A stretch of 64,000 bases of DNA from Nocardia ninae NBRC 108245 (GTDB lineage: Bacteria > Actinomycetota > Actinomycetes > Mycobacteriales > Mycobacteriaceae): contig NZ_BJXA01000025.1 in NCBI RefSeq assembly GCF_007990755.1, forward strand, positions 1 to 64,000, in the 5' to 3' direction. Below, in pieces: positions 51,516-60,113 of the stretch. A model generated the notes under the pieces. That model searched no databases and was not told the DNA's origin. It worked only from the letters and a program-made list of their open reading frames with translations. The position numbers and the translations under genes are program-made. The stretch's first letter is position 1. Each line of letters opens with the position of its first letter.

Positions 51516-52214
51516 ATGGATGCGACCGATTGGGACGAGCGCTACGCGCACACTGAATTGGTCTGGGGTGCACCGCCGAACAACACCGTGGTGGAGCACG
51601 TCTTCGGGCTCGAGCGGCGGACACCGCTGCAGCCCGACCATCCCGACGGCGACCCGCCCGAACTCCCCCGCGCCCTCGACCTGGCCTGCGGCGAAGGTCG
51701 CAACGCACTCTGGCTGGCCACGCACGGCTGGCAGGTGCACGCCGTCGACTATTCACAGGTCGGCGTGGACAAGGGCCGGACCATCGCCACCCGGCTGTCT
51801 CGCTCGGTGCGCAGCCGGATCACCTGGCAGTGCGCCGACGTCACCGATTTCGCCACCGCCGAACTCACCGGTCCGTTCGAACTGGTCCTGATGGTCTTCC
51901 TGCACCTACCCGCCGACCAGCGGCGCAAGGTGGTCCGTCAGGCTGCTGACCTGCTGGTTCCCGAGGGCACTCTGCTCGTCCTCGGCCATGACTCCACCAA
52001 CATCACCGAGGGTTACGGCGGCCCGCAGGACCCGTCCGTCCTCTTCACCCCGGACGACATCGTCGCCGACCTGGGCGAGGCTATCGCGGACGACCGAATC
52101 AAGGTCCGGCTGGCCGAACGCGTCTACCGCCCCACCGAGGGGCGCGATGCCATCGATGCGCTGGTCATCGCCACCCGGCCGGCGGCGGGATCGGACGAGA
52201 TCCAATCGGTGTAG
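51516..52214 (+). CDS. Class I SAM-dependent methyltransferase (TehB/thiopurine-like)
   Basis: A 232-residue methyltransferase beginning MDATDWDERYAHTELVWGAP. Motif I is ALDLACGEGRNALWLA, followed by VHAVDYSQVG, and ELVLMVFLHLPADQRRKV with LVPEGTLLVLG. The N-terminal WDERY.....WG sequence is typical of the TehB-like group acting on small nucleophiles such as chalcogens or thiols; the substrate is unproven. It lies directly after the esterase-like gene. Confidence 0.82.
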   Translation: MDATDWDERYAHTELVWGAPPNNTVVEHVFGLERRTPLQPDHPDGDPPELPRALDLACGEGRNALWLATHGWQVHAVDYSQVGVDKGRTIATRLSRSVRSRITWQCADVTDFATAELTGPFELVLMVFLHLPADQRRKVVRQAADLLVPEGTLLVLGHDSTNITEGYGGPQDPSVLFTPDDIVADLGEAIADDRIKVRLAERVYRPTEGRDAIDALVIATRPAAGSDEIQSV

Positions 52215-52333
52215 CGCTGCGGTGTCGACCCGCAACGCCACCGAAGCTGCGGTCAACGACATTAGGGGCGTGCCCGCGGCATCGGTCTTGGCTACCGTGC
52301 TCGGTGATTCACCCACCACCGAGGAGTTGCCTG

Positions 52334-52573
52334 ATGAACCGTGCTGTGCTGAAAATCGTTGCCGCCATGGCGATCACCCTGACCGCCGGTGCGGGGGTGG
52401 CGAACGCGGCCGGGAGCCCGGGCGGAATTCCGCTGGAGCCCGCGACGAACAGCCAAGCGGATCCCGTTGGCACGGAAGCGACTCCGATCGGCGTCTCGCC
52501 CGGGTCGAGCGACGCCGCGTCCCTGGCCTGCCTCGTGCAGTCGATCTCCTATGGGGCCAGGTACTGCCTGTAG
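52334..52573 (+). CDS. Small exported protein
   Basis: A 79-residue protein with a clear signal peptide (MNRAVLKIVAAMAITLTAGA to ANA), a Pro/Thr-rich middle and a C-terminal SLACLVQSISYGARYCL with two cysteines able to pair. A GAGGAG site six bases upstream fixes ATG 52334. No family is recognised. It is convergent with the hydrolase gene. Confidence 0.7.
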   Translation: MNRAVLKIVAAMAITLTAGAGVANAAGSPGGIPLEPATNSQADPVGTEATPIGVSPGSSDAASLACLVQSISYGARYCL

Positions 52574-52587
52574 ACCATCCCGGCCGA

Positions 52588-53184
52588 CTAGGTACTCCAG
52601 CGCTGCAACCAGGGCGTGACCGTGTCGGCGATGACGTCGAACCCCGTGCGGAACGAGTGCGGCTGACCAGGTATCACCCGCACCTCCGCCGCATCGGCAG
52701 CATCCGGAATGCCGAACGGATCGCTCCCCCCGTTGATGACGACCACCTCGATATCACCCGCTTCGAGCAGCTCCGCGCGCCGCGACTTCTCCGGCTTCCC
52801 CGGCGGATGCAGCGGAAACGACAGCGCGATCACACCGCGCGCCTCGACGGCGATCGCCGTGCGACAGGCGACCCGTGCCCCGTTGCTTCGCCCACCTTGG
52901 ATCAGCGGAACCTTCTTCACCCGGGCCCGCAGCGCCGCCACGATCTCCAGCCAGGCCTCGTCCTGCTGCACCGCCGACCCGGGCGCCCGCCGGCCCGCGA
53001 GCCGATAAGGCTGCACAACCCTGGCTACCGCGCCACCCAGCGCCACCGCCGCGTCGCGCACGGTCAGGATGTCCTTCGCGTCGACCCCGCCGCCCGAACC
53101 GTGCGTGAGCACCAGGAGAAACGCGGGCTTGCGTGGCTGGTCGAGCTCGATTTCGGCCGGTCCGGCACTCGTCTCGATGCGCAC
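52588..53184 (-). CDS. Tex30/KANL3-like alpha/beta-hydrolase
   Basis: A 198-residue alpha/beta-hydrolase. It has LVLTHGSGGGVDA at the oxyanion position, LIQGGRSNGARVA with the nucleophile Ser, VVVINGGSDPFGIPD for the acid and IPGQPHSFR for the His. This is the Tex30/YfhR-type small hydrolase group. GTG 53184 has a nearby GAGGT. It is divergent from fadE5 by 225 bases. Confidence 0.8.
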   Translation of the reverse strand: MRIETSAGPAEIELDQPRKPAFLLVLTHGSGGGVDAKDILTVRDAAVALGGAVARVVQPYRLAGRRAPGSAVQQDEAWLEIVAALRARVKKVPLIQGGRSNGARVACRTAIAVEARGVIALSFPLHPPGKPEKSRRAELLEAGDIEVVVINGGSDPFGIPDAADAAEVRVIPGQPHSFRTGFDVIADTVTPWLQRWST

Positions 53185-53276
53185 ACCTCACGGTAACCGC
53201 GTCGGCGCGTCAACTCGCGACGCCCCGCGCGGCGCTGTTTTTCGCGTCACATTCCCGCTCGAGCCTTTGCCAGCCC

Positions 53277-53292
53277 ATTACCGGTCGGTAAT
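53277..53292. promoter_or_regulatory. Operator-like palindrome O1 upstream of fadE5
   Basis: ATTACCGGTCGGTAAT is a perfect 6-4-6 inverted repeat, identical at 13 of 16 positions to the etfD site at 8028. It lies 24 bases before the proposed -10 box. Confidence 0.6.
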
Positions 53293-53303
53293 ATGGAGCG
53301 TAA

Positions 53304-53319
53304 GTTACCCGCGAGTAGC
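53304..53319. promoter_or_regulatory. Operator-like site O2 overlapping the fadE5 -10 box
   Basis: GTTACCCGCGAGTAGC is an imperfect copy of the same palindrome, centred 27 bases after O1. The extended sequence GTAAGTTACCC...GTA.CAT matches the reverse strand of the etfD site at 18 of 22 bases. A repressor here would cover the promoter. Confidence 0.55.
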
Positions 53320-53321
53320 AT
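53316..53321 (+). promoter_or_regulatory. Probable fadE5 -10 box TAGCAT
   Basis: TAGCAT fits the TANNNT box and would start transcription near 53328, giving a leader of about 80 bases. It overlaps O2. Confidence 0.45.
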
Positions 53322-53409
53322 GCGGAACACCGGCTACCGGTAGAGCGAAACACGGGCGGGAACGGTCAACCAACCGACCGCACCAACTCAACGGAGAGTG
53401 AGTACTGAC

Positions 53410-55245
53410 ATGGGTCACTACAAGAGCAACGTCCGCGACCTGGAGTTCAACCTCTTCGAGGTCCTCGGGCTGGGTTCGATCCTCGACAGCGGCGCCTACG
53501 GCGACCTCGACACGGACACCGTCAAGGAGATGCTCAACGAGGTGCGTCGCCTGGCCGAGGGCCCGCTCGCGGAGTCGTTCGCCGACGCCGACCGCAACCC
53601 GCCGGTCTTCGACCCGCAGACGCACACCGTCGCGATCCCCGAATCGTTCAAGAAGTCCTTCCGCGCGCTGCAGGAAGGCGGCTGGGAGAAGCTCGGCATC
53701 CCCGAGGAGCTCGGCGGACTCGGCGTCCCGCGCACCGTGCACTGGGCCATCAGCGAGCTGATCCTCGGCGCACAGCCCGCCGCGTACATGTACGCCGCAG
53801 GCCCCGGCTTCAACACCATCTTCCACAACAACGGCACCGACGAGCAGAAGAAGTGGGCCAAGATCGCGATCGACCGCGACTGGGGCGCCACCATGGTGCT
53901 CACCGAGCCCGACGCGGGCTCCGATGTCGGCGCGGGTCGCACCAAGGCGATCAAGCAGGAAGACGGCACCTGGCACATCGAAGGCGTGAAGCGCTTCATC
54001 ACCTCCGCCGACGCCGACGACATGTTCGAGAACACCGTCCACCTGGTGCTGGCCCGCCCTGAGGGCGCAGGCCCCGGCACCAAGGGTCTGTCGCTGTTCT
54101 TCGTGCCGAAGTTCCACTTCGACCACGAGACCGGCGAACTCGGTGACCGCAACGGCGTCTTCGTCACCGGCGTCGAGCACAAGATGGGCCTGAAGGTCTC
54201 GGCCACCTGTGAGGTCACCTTCGGCGGCAACGGCATTCCGGCCAAGGGCTGGCTCGTCGGCGAGGTGCACAACGGCATCGCGCAGATGTTCGACGTCATC
54301 GAGAACGCCCGGATGATGGTGGGCACCAAGGCCATCGCCACCCTGTCGACCGGTTACCTCAACGCTCTCGACTACGCCAAGGAGCGCGTCCAGGGTGCCG
54401 ACCTGACCAAGATGACCGACAAGGCCGCGCCCCGCGTGACCATCACCCATCACCCCGACGTCCGGCGCTCGCTGGCCAGCCAGAAGGCCTACGCCGAGGG
54501 CCTGCGCGCCATCTACCTCTACACCGCCGCGCACCAGGATCCCGATGTCGCCCAGCAGGTTTCCGGTGCCGACGCCGATCTCGCGGACCGCGTCAACGAC
54601 CTGCTGCTGCCGATCGTCAAGGGTGTCGGTTCCGAGCGGGCCTATCAGTACCTGACCGAATCGCTGCAGACCTTGGGTGGCTCCGGCTTCCTGCAGGACT
54701 ACCCGATCGAGCAGTACATCCGCGACGCGAAGATCGACTCGCTCTACGAGGGCACCACCGCGATCCAGGCGCAGGACTTCTTCTTCCGCAAGATCGCGCG
54801 GGACCGCGGCGTCGCGCTGGCGCACGTGGCCGGCCAGGTGCAGAAGTTCATCGACTCGGAGGCGGGCAACGGCCGCCTGAAGGGTGAGCGCAAGTTGCTC
54901 GCCACCGCGCTCGAGGACGTGCAGGCCATGGCCGCCACCCTCACCGGGCACCTGATGGGCGCCCAGGAGAACCCGTCCGAGCTGTACAAGGTCGGCCTCG
55001 GTTCGGTGCGCTTCCTGCTCGCCGTCGGCGACCTGCTCATCGGCTGGCAGCTGCTGCGTCAGGCCGAGATCGCCATCAAGGCGCTCGACAACGGCGCCAC
55101 CGGTGCCGACGAGTCGTTCTACCAGGGCAAGGTCGCGGTCGCGCAGTTCTTCGCGCGCAACATGCTGCCGGAGCTGACCGCGGTCCGCACCATCCTGTCG
55201 AACCTGGACAACGACATCATGGAGCTGGACGAAGCAGCGTTCTGA
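53410..55245 (+). CDS. fadE5: Acyl-CoA dehydrogenase FadE5
   Basis: A 611-residue acyl-CoA dehydrogenase of the long FadE5 type, with an extra C-terminal region after the core. Segments include [16 protein letters not shown] at the start, [18 protein letters not shown], and [16 protein letters not shown] with the catalytic Glu447 in YEG. FadE5 of mycobacteria accepts a broad range of saturated acyl-CoAs and starts beta-oxidation, passing electrons to ETF and then EtfD. ATG 53410 is preceded by GGAGAG at moderate spacing. A strong terminator follows. The operator-like sites upstream link it to etfD. Confidence 0.92.
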   Translation: MGHYKSNVRDLEFNLFEVLGLGSILDSGAYGDLDTDTVKEMLNEVRRLAEGPLAESFADADRNPPVFDPQTHTVAIPESFKKSFRALQEGGWEKLGIPEELGGLGVPRTVHWAISELILGAQPAAYMYAAGPGFNTIFHNNGTDEQKKWAKIAIDRDWGATMVLTEPDAGSDVGAGRTKAIKQEDGTWHIEGVKRFITSADADDMFENTVHLVLARPEGAGPGTKGLSLFFVPKFHFDHETGELGDRNGVFVTGVEHKMGLKVSATCEVTFGGNGIPAKGWLVGEVHNGIAQMFDVIENARMMVGTKAIATLSTGYLNALDYAKERVQGADLTKMTDKAAPRVTITHHPDVRRSLASQKAYAEGLRAIYLYTAAHQDPDVAQQVSGADADLADRVNDLLLPIVKGVGSERAYQYLTESLQTLGGSGFLQDYPIEQYIRDAKIDSLYEGTTAIQAQDFFFRKIARDRGVALAHVAGQVQKFIDSEAGNGRLKGERKLLATALEDVQAMAATLTGHLMGAQENPSELYKVGLGSVRFLLAVGDLLIGWQLLRQAEIAIKALDNGATGADESFYQGKVAVAQFFARNMLPELTAVRTILSNLDNDIMELDEAAF

Positions 55246-55259
55246 TCCCGATAACGACG

Positions 55260-55290
55260 AAAACGGCCCGGATCGCTCCGGGCCGTTTTT
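55260..55290 (+). terminator. Terminator after fadE5
   Basis: 13-bp stem AAAACGGCCCGGA / TCCGGGCCGTTTT with loop TCGC and a T tract. The minus-strand GGDEF gene ends just beyond it, so it can act in both directions. Confidence 0.85.
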
Positions 55291-55295
55291 CGTGG

Positions 55296-56435
55296 TCAGG
55301 CTGCGCTGGAACCGACCAGATCATCGACGACGACCATGTCGCCGCCCAGCTGTTTGGCTTGATACATCGCGGTGTCGGCGCGCGTGAGTAGGTAGGCGGG
55401 CGTCGGCGCGGCACCGACGCCGTCGAAAACCGCCACTCCGACACTCGCCGTCACGACCACCGATTCCGGGTCCTGCCCCTCCGCTGCGGCCACATCCTCC
55501 GGTTCGGCGACTGCCCGCCGAACCAGTTCCGCGACCGAGCGCGCCGACAGCGTGTCGAGGAGCCCGAACATCACGAACTCCTCACCACCCGTGCGCGCCA
55601 ACAGCAGTCGGGAGCCCACCGCGCGGCGCAATCGTTTGGCCGTCCGGCTCAGCACCACGTCACCCATGGCGTGCCCGAAGCGGTCGTTGATGTCCTTGAA
55701 CCGGTCGAGGTCGATAGCGATCGCGCAGGCCGGAGCCGGCCGACCCGGCAACGTGGACAGATGCAATTCGAGCCCGCGACGGTTCAACAGCGCGGTCAAC
55801 GGATCGGTTACCGCGTCCTGGCGCAGCACCCAGTAGCAGAACTGCATCGAGGGCAGCAGCAGGACGCCCACCACCCCCGAGATCAGCGCGATCGCCAAGC
55901 CGACCATCGGATCGCCACCCACCGCGACCATCCGGCTGGTCAGCGCCACCACCGACACCATCGTCCAGGCCGCATGTACCGCCAGCACTTTCGCGTTGTG
56001 CATCACCGCCAGATAGCCACCGGTGACCACGAGCAGGACCAGGCCGAGCGCGCCATACACCCGGTTCGATTCCTGCAGGCAGGCCAGCGTGATCGCGACA
56101 TCCGCGGCGGCGAACAGGGCCAGGGATTCGGTGCGGCTCGGCCACGGCCGCAGCCACCAGCGCAAGGCCCAGAACAGCGCGAACGCGACAACAACCCAGT
56201 CGAGCGCCTGGCCGAACCTGCTGGGCGGACCCGTCTCGGACGACAGCACCAGGATGGCGATGCCGGCCAGCACCGCGCCACCCATGCCGACGACCACCTT
56301 CGTCCAGCGCACCGCCGCGTGGGAGTCCAGGGCGCGCGCCAGCCAGTTGTAATCGGCCGGATCGTGCCACCAAGCCTCGAGCATCACGCGACCATTGGCC
56401 ACAGCTACCACCAAGCGCAGAAGGATCGGTTCCAT
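55296..56435 (-). CDS. Membrane diguanylate cyclase (GGDEF protein)
   Basis: A 379-residue protein. About six membrane spans (residues 45-210) make an N-terminal sensor, followed by a GGDEF domain with DLDRFKDINDRFGHAMGD and the active-site GGEEF, so it should make cyclic di-GMP from two GTP. An inhibitory RxxD site is not evident. No EAL domain follows. The start is uncertain: ATG 56435 is used, but ATG 56384 (MLEAWWHDPADYN) may be the true start, since neither has a strong ribosome site. Confidence 0.82.
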   Translation of the reverse strand: MEPILLRLVVAVANGRVMLEAWWHDPADYNWLARALDSHAAVRWTKVVVGMGGAVLAGIAILVLSSETGPPSRFGQALDWVVVAFALFWALRWWLRPWPSRTESLALFAAADVAITLACLQESNRVYGALGLVLLVVTGGYLAVMHNAKVLAVHAAWTMVSVVALTSRMVAVGGDPMVGLAIALISGVVGVLLLPSMQFCYWVLRQDAVTDPLTALLNRRGLELHLSTLPGRPAPACAIAIDLDRFKDINDRFGHAMGDVVLSRTAKRLRRAVGSRLLLARTGGEEFVMFGLLDTLSARSVAELVRRAVAEPEDVAAAEGQDPESVVVTASVGVAVFDGVGAAPTPAYLLTRADTAMYQAKQLGGDMVVVDDLVGSSAA

Positions 56436-56643
56436 CGCATATACGCCGAGCGCGAGACTCCCCGTTGAATCTCACCAGCTAACTGATCAAGTGTATTGCC
56501 GGCGTGCCGTTGGGGTGGTTGTGTTGGTGCGCACAGCGTTTTGAGCTGCGGAGATTCTGATTCGAGTGCGGCGCTGCCGGACTATTACCTCGACACAGTG
56601 ACCACACAGCTATCTTGTTGGATCCCTGGCTGCGGACACGACA

Positions 56644-56671
56644 AAGCGGCCCGGATCGCTCCGGGCCGCTT
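56644..56671. terminator. Terminator with the same core as the fadE5 terminator
   Basis: Perfect 12-bp stem AAGCGGCCCGGA / TCCGGGCCGCTT with loop TCGC. It lies 63 bases after the small exported gene ending at 56735 (minus) and shares 22 core bases with the fadE5 terminator. Confidence 0.7.
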
Positions 56672-56734
56672 CGTGACATTCAGGACGCCCCGCCGTCCCC
56701 GCCCAGCATCGCGGGGCGGTACCTCGTCGGTGAA

Positions 56735-56968
56735 TTACGGGGCGGGCTTGTTGCCCGAGCCGCTGGACAGCGCCTTGACGATATCGGCGATGGCCTTGCT
56801 CGAGCCCGTCCCGGTCGGGTCCGGCTCACCGGGGGCGACCACCGGCTCCACGGTGCCCGGCTCCAGCTTCAGCCCCGGCGCCGCGTCGGCGGTCGCCATA
56901 CCCGACCCGGCGATGAGGACGCCGGCGGCCGCCGCCAGCACGATCCCGAATACACGCGTTTTCTTCAT
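56735..56968 (-). CDS. Small exported protein
   Basis: A 77-residue protein with signal peptide MKKTRVFGIVLAAAAGVLIA (mature start near ADAAPGLK), then a Pro/Gly/Thr-rich region (VEPVVAPGEPDPTGTG) and a short amphipathic helix. An AAGGAAG site seven bases upstream sets ATG 56968. No family is recognised. It may be surface-exposed. Confidence 0.68.
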   Translation of the reverse strand: MKKTRVFGIVLAAAAGVLIAGSGMATADAAPGLKLEPGTVEPVVAPGEPDPTGTGSSKAIADIVKALSSGSGNKPAP

Positions 56969-57622
56969 TCAGTTGCTTCCTTTACCGAATATCCAGGTCG
57001 AAACCCTTTGGCATCGACCGCAGCCAGTTCTATCACGGTAATTCGGAGGTCAGCGACTGTTCAGTGATCGCGGATTTCGGCCAATGATTGCGGGCGGGTT
57101 GCACATCGCTGGGTGCACAACTTGCAAACTGTAAGCTGATATATTGCCAGTTCGCGCCCATATTTCTACTGGCATCCAGTTTCGGGGCATGCTCGAACAA
57201 CAGTCGACACCGGGCTATTCGTGGCGAAATAGCCGTTCGGCATCACATCGCACCGATGGCCTACCAACTTGTAGCAAACCTCTAGCGCACTCAGAAATAA
57301 TTGATCATTCATCAACTGACCACATTTGCTTAATCCAGCAAGCAAGCGGCTATGCTGTGATTCATTGCATGCGGAATTAACGTAACGCCAGGGGAAGATC
57401 CACCGAATAGTGCCCGGCGTCCCACCGACGGCGGTGCCAGGGGTCCAACTGTTTGCGATTCATATGAGTCGGCTACCAAAGATCACTTTGTCGGTACTGC
57501 TATGCCCTCAGGTGTGCAGCGCCCCCGGCCCCGAACGGCGCCGCCGACCGCACACCCTCAGGGAGTCATCTCCACGACGTGCAGGGTAGCAGGGCGAATT
57601 GCAGAGCAGGCGTGCCCTGACC
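56969..57622. other. AT-richer gap without a convincing gene
   Basis: About 650 bases. From about 57080 to 57480 the sequence is clearly AT-richer than the rest of the window and no frame shows the local codon bias. No tRNA, integrase fragment or obvious direct repeats were found. It separates ordinary chromosomal genes from the phage-type module, so it is a possible left boundary. Confidence 0.4.
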
Positions 57623-57913
57623 TTACTCCGATTTCACCGGGTCGCCCAACCAGACTTCACGGTAAGGGCCGGTATGACCACTGCGCTCGAACCATTCGAC
57701 GAAGTCGGCCACGAGCCGCGCCCGAATAGATGCGATGTTGTCGCCACCGACCAACTCGGTGAAGGCCTCGTACGCGACGAGTGTGCTGTAGTCGGGATTG
57801 CTCATCGGCTTGTCGTCTTCGAAGACAATGCCGAGCGCGGTGGCACGCGGGAATTCGCCAATGATGGATTTTACGACACAGAGTTGCATCGGAGAAAAGA
57901 AGAACGTGTACAC
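57623..57913 (-). CDS. Small hypothetical protein downstream of the beta-propeller gene
   Basis: A 96-residue acidic soluble protein beginning MYTFFFSPMQLCVVKSIIGE (GTG start, AAAGGA site seven bases upstream), with no motif I recognise. It follows the NHL-repeat gene by 60 bases on the same strand and is the last gene of the minus-strand group. Its function is unknown. Confidence 0.55.
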   Translation of the reverse strand: MYTFFFSPMQLCVVKSIIGEFPRATALGIVFEDDKPMSNPDYSTLVAYEAFTELVGGDNIASIRARLVADFVEWFERSGHTGPYREVWLGDPVKSE

Positions 57914-57973
57914 CAGGTGTTCCTTTGAATCAGTGCAGGCTCGGCCGGCGAGCGCTGTCGCGGCGCACTACGG

Positions 57974-58729
57974 TCAAAGTGCCAGTTGTTCCACGAAGCC
58001 GAGTTGGTCGGCCACCGTGATGAACCCATCTCGAACGACGATGCCCATCGGCCGATACAGCGCGTCGCGCGCAAACGGCACGACCGATTGTTCGCCGCTG
58101 GGAGTGAGTTTCAGGATGCGTGCACCGTAGGTACCCGACTGCCCGGACTGGGCAACATAGACATTGCCCGCCGCATCGATGTCGAGACCCGTGGGTTGGT
58201 CGAGTCCGGTGAACGGCAAGGTGGTTCGGCTGCCATTGGCGTCGAGCCGAATGATCCCAACCGACTCCGCGCGATTCGAGACGGTGATCGTGCCGGCCTG
58301 GTCCACATGGACGGCGAAGGGATGATCGAGATCGCCCGGCGGGATGGTTTCTTCCGTCCCGTTCGGTGCGATGCGAACGATTCGCTCGGCCCAGCTGTCC
58401 ACCACATACAGGTTCCCGGCCGCATCGAAACGCAGGTCAGTCGGGTTCCTGAGTTCGGCGATTCGAATGATGCTCTGCACCCCATCGGTGCCGAGGCGGA
58501 CAATCTTCTCGGATCCGCGCGCACTGTCAGCGACGTAAACATTGCCGGCCACATCGACCGCCACCGCACTCGGGCTGCGCGCCCACGTGATCGCGAGGGT
58601 GCGCTGCCGCCCTTCCGGGGTCATCTCGAGCACCCTGCTGTGCCCGTTGTCCGTAACATAGATATTGCGCTTCGAATCGACCGCGACACCGCTCGGTCGC
58701 CACAACGAATCAAATGGAATTCTTGCCAT
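57974..58729 (-). CDS. NHL-repeat beta-propeller protein
   Basis: A 251-residue protein made of about six NHL-type repeats, each like SPSAVAVDVAGNVYVADS or QPTGLDIDAAGNVYVAQSG. It has no signal peptide and no kinase domain, unlike PknD. ATG 58729 has a GAGGAG site eight bases upstream. Beta-propellers of this kind bind proteins or sugars. Placed next to tail and lysis genes, it could be a phage cargo gene or a receptor-binding accessory; both are inference. Confidence 0.75.
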   Translation of the reverse strand: MARIPFDSLWRPSGVAVDSKRNIYVTDNGHSRVLEMTPEGRQRTLAITWARSPSAVAVDVAGNVYVADSARGSEKIVRLGTDGVQSIIRIAELRNPTDLRFDAAGNLYVVDSWAERIVRIAPNGTEETIPPGDLDHPFAVHVDQAGTITVSNRAESVGIIRLDANGSRTTLPFTGLDQPTGLDIDAAGNVYVAQSGQSGTYGARILKLTPSGEQSVVPFARDALYRPMGIVVRDGFITVADQLGFVEQLAL

Positions 58730-58964
58730 TTTTGCTACTCCTCGATTTGTACTATCAAGTGAGCGGACCGATCTCCGACGTGGAGAAGGTGCGAACGAGT
58801 GATTTCTCCGCACCCTCGTGCCGGATATGACAAAGCGGCCCGGATCGACCCGACCGCCTCACACCTACCGCTATTCGTCAGCCGTAATCAGCAGTTAGCC
58901 GGGGTGAGTTACCGGATCTGCGACAGGCCGCCCAGATCGCCTCGGCTACATGGTCTTTCGCGGA

Positions 58965-59546
58965 CTAGGTGGTGGGTGACGGCGGGGCGACGCGTTCTTT
59001 GGTGTAGTAGACGTTTCTGTTACCCCAGAACGGGGAGCGGACTACGCCCAGCTCCACTCGGTCGATGGTCGGCGGATCCTGGGTGTAGCCGTTCAGTTTG
59101 ATGTGGTCGACTTCGGCGAGGCGTTGCAGGTCCTGCCTGATATGCAGTTCGACGCCGCCCCATTCATCCACCTGTCGCATTTCATCGACGCCGACGAAGC
59201 CGGGGACGTAGACGTCGAGCGTCCAGACGCTTCCGGTGACGACCAGGGCCTTCTCGACATAACCGGTCGACGCGGGGGATGCCTGGTAATACAGGTAAGC
59301 CCAATCACCCTGCGCGCGAACCTTGCCGAGCACCCTGCCGTTGTCCGGCCGATCGGCGACGAGGTGGCCGGTCGTGAAGAGCTGGACCCGGGAGATCTGG
59401 TTCAGTTGTGTCTCGTCGTACTGAACGTACAACTCGACATCCGGGGCGTGGTCCGACTGCCGGATCTCATCGATACCGCGGAAGCCTGCGATGAAATATT
59501 CTCCGCCCCAACTACTTTGAGTCAGTACAAAGGTCTTGATAGCCAT
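58965..59546 (-). CDS. Protein with two tandem copies of an about 83-residue domain
   Basis: A 193-residue protein. Repeat 1 (from FVLTQSSWGGEYFIAGFRGI) and repeat 2 (from LVVTGSVWTLDVYVPGFVGV) share a pattern of DE(I/M)RQ, VEL and a final VYYTK/LYYQ. There is no signal peptide or membrane span. I do not recognise the domain. Its position at the end of the phage lysis genes suggests a cargo or structural role. The ribosome site is weak. Confidence 0.62.
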   Translation of the reverse strand: MAIKTFVLTQSSWGGEYFIAGFRGIDEIRQSDHAPDVELYVQYDETQLNQISRVQLFTTGHLVADRPDNGRVLGKVRAQGDWAYLYYQASPASTGYVEKALVVTGSVWTLDVYVPGFVGVDEMRQVDEWGGVELHIRQDLQRLAEVDHIKLNGYTQDPPTIDRVELGVVRSPFWGNRNVYYTKERVAPPSPTT

Positions 59547-59603
59547 TGGTGATACGCATTCTTGTCGGCGTGGTGACGTCCCGCGATGCGGGGCCGCCCT
59601 GAT

Positions 59604-59903
59604 TCAGATTTCCTCTTGGAGCGAGGAAGGGATCTTGTAGCGGGCCTTCGGTGGCTCTTGGCCGGGTACGTGCAGGCGGAGGAAGCCCCGCAACTCGTCG
59701 ATGTGCTGCTGCAGTGCGCGGATGAGGCGGATCGCCTCACGGAAGCGCTTCTTATCGTCTGCCGCTTGGGTTTCCAGCACCTCGACACGAGTGCGGAGCT
59801 TGCCGACCGCACGCGCCTGCCAGGCGGTGATCGCGCCGATCACCGTGGCGATCGCGATCCCGAAGGCCTGCACGAGTTCGGGATTCAGCCAATGCTCGGC
59901 CAT
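59604..59903 (-). CDS. Small phage-type protein with one span and a coiled coil
   Basis: A 99-residue protein: one possible membrane span (FGIAIATVIGAITAWQA), then an Arg/Glu-rich helix (residues 30-70) likely to form a coiled coil. This layout is typical of small accessory membrane proteins in actinophage lysis cassettes. It starts directly after the stop of the holin-like gene (TGAATG). Confidence 0.6.
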   Translation of the reverse strand: MAEHWLNPELVQAFGIAIATVIGAITAWQARAVGKLRTRVEVLETQAADDKKRFREAIRLIRALQQHIDELRGFLRLHVPGQEPPKARYKIPSSLQEEI

Positions 59904-60113
59904 TCATGGCCTGCCTTCCCGCCGGTCGACCGGTGTCACCACCGGCCGAATGAGTAGGCCGGCCAACACCGGGGTGAGCAGTCCGTACCCCGCGAGCACC
60001 GCCTCGATCCACGCTGTGTCCAGCTCGCGGCCGAGGACGAACGCGACCACGCCGGTGACCGCGACGAGCACCGACCGGATCAGTGCGGGCTCCGGAATTC
60101 TTCTGGCGGACAT
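59904..60113 (-). CDS. Holin-like membrane protein
   Basis: A 69-residue protein with two predicted spans (LIRSVLVAVTGVVAFVLG and AVLAGYGLLTPVLAGLLI) and a basic tail. Its size, topology and placement immediately after the amidase gene, with which it overlaps by one base, fit a phage holin. Holins are poorly conserved, so this is context-based. Confidence 0.6.
   Translation of the reverse strand: MSARRIPEPALIRSVLVAVTGVVAFVLGRELDTAWIEAVLAGYGLLTPVLAGLLIRPVVTPVDRREGRP

Noticed and set aside
57082-57380. Short frames in the AT-richer gap
   Set aside because: No ribosome sites, low codon bias and Cys/Ser/His-rich products without motifs.
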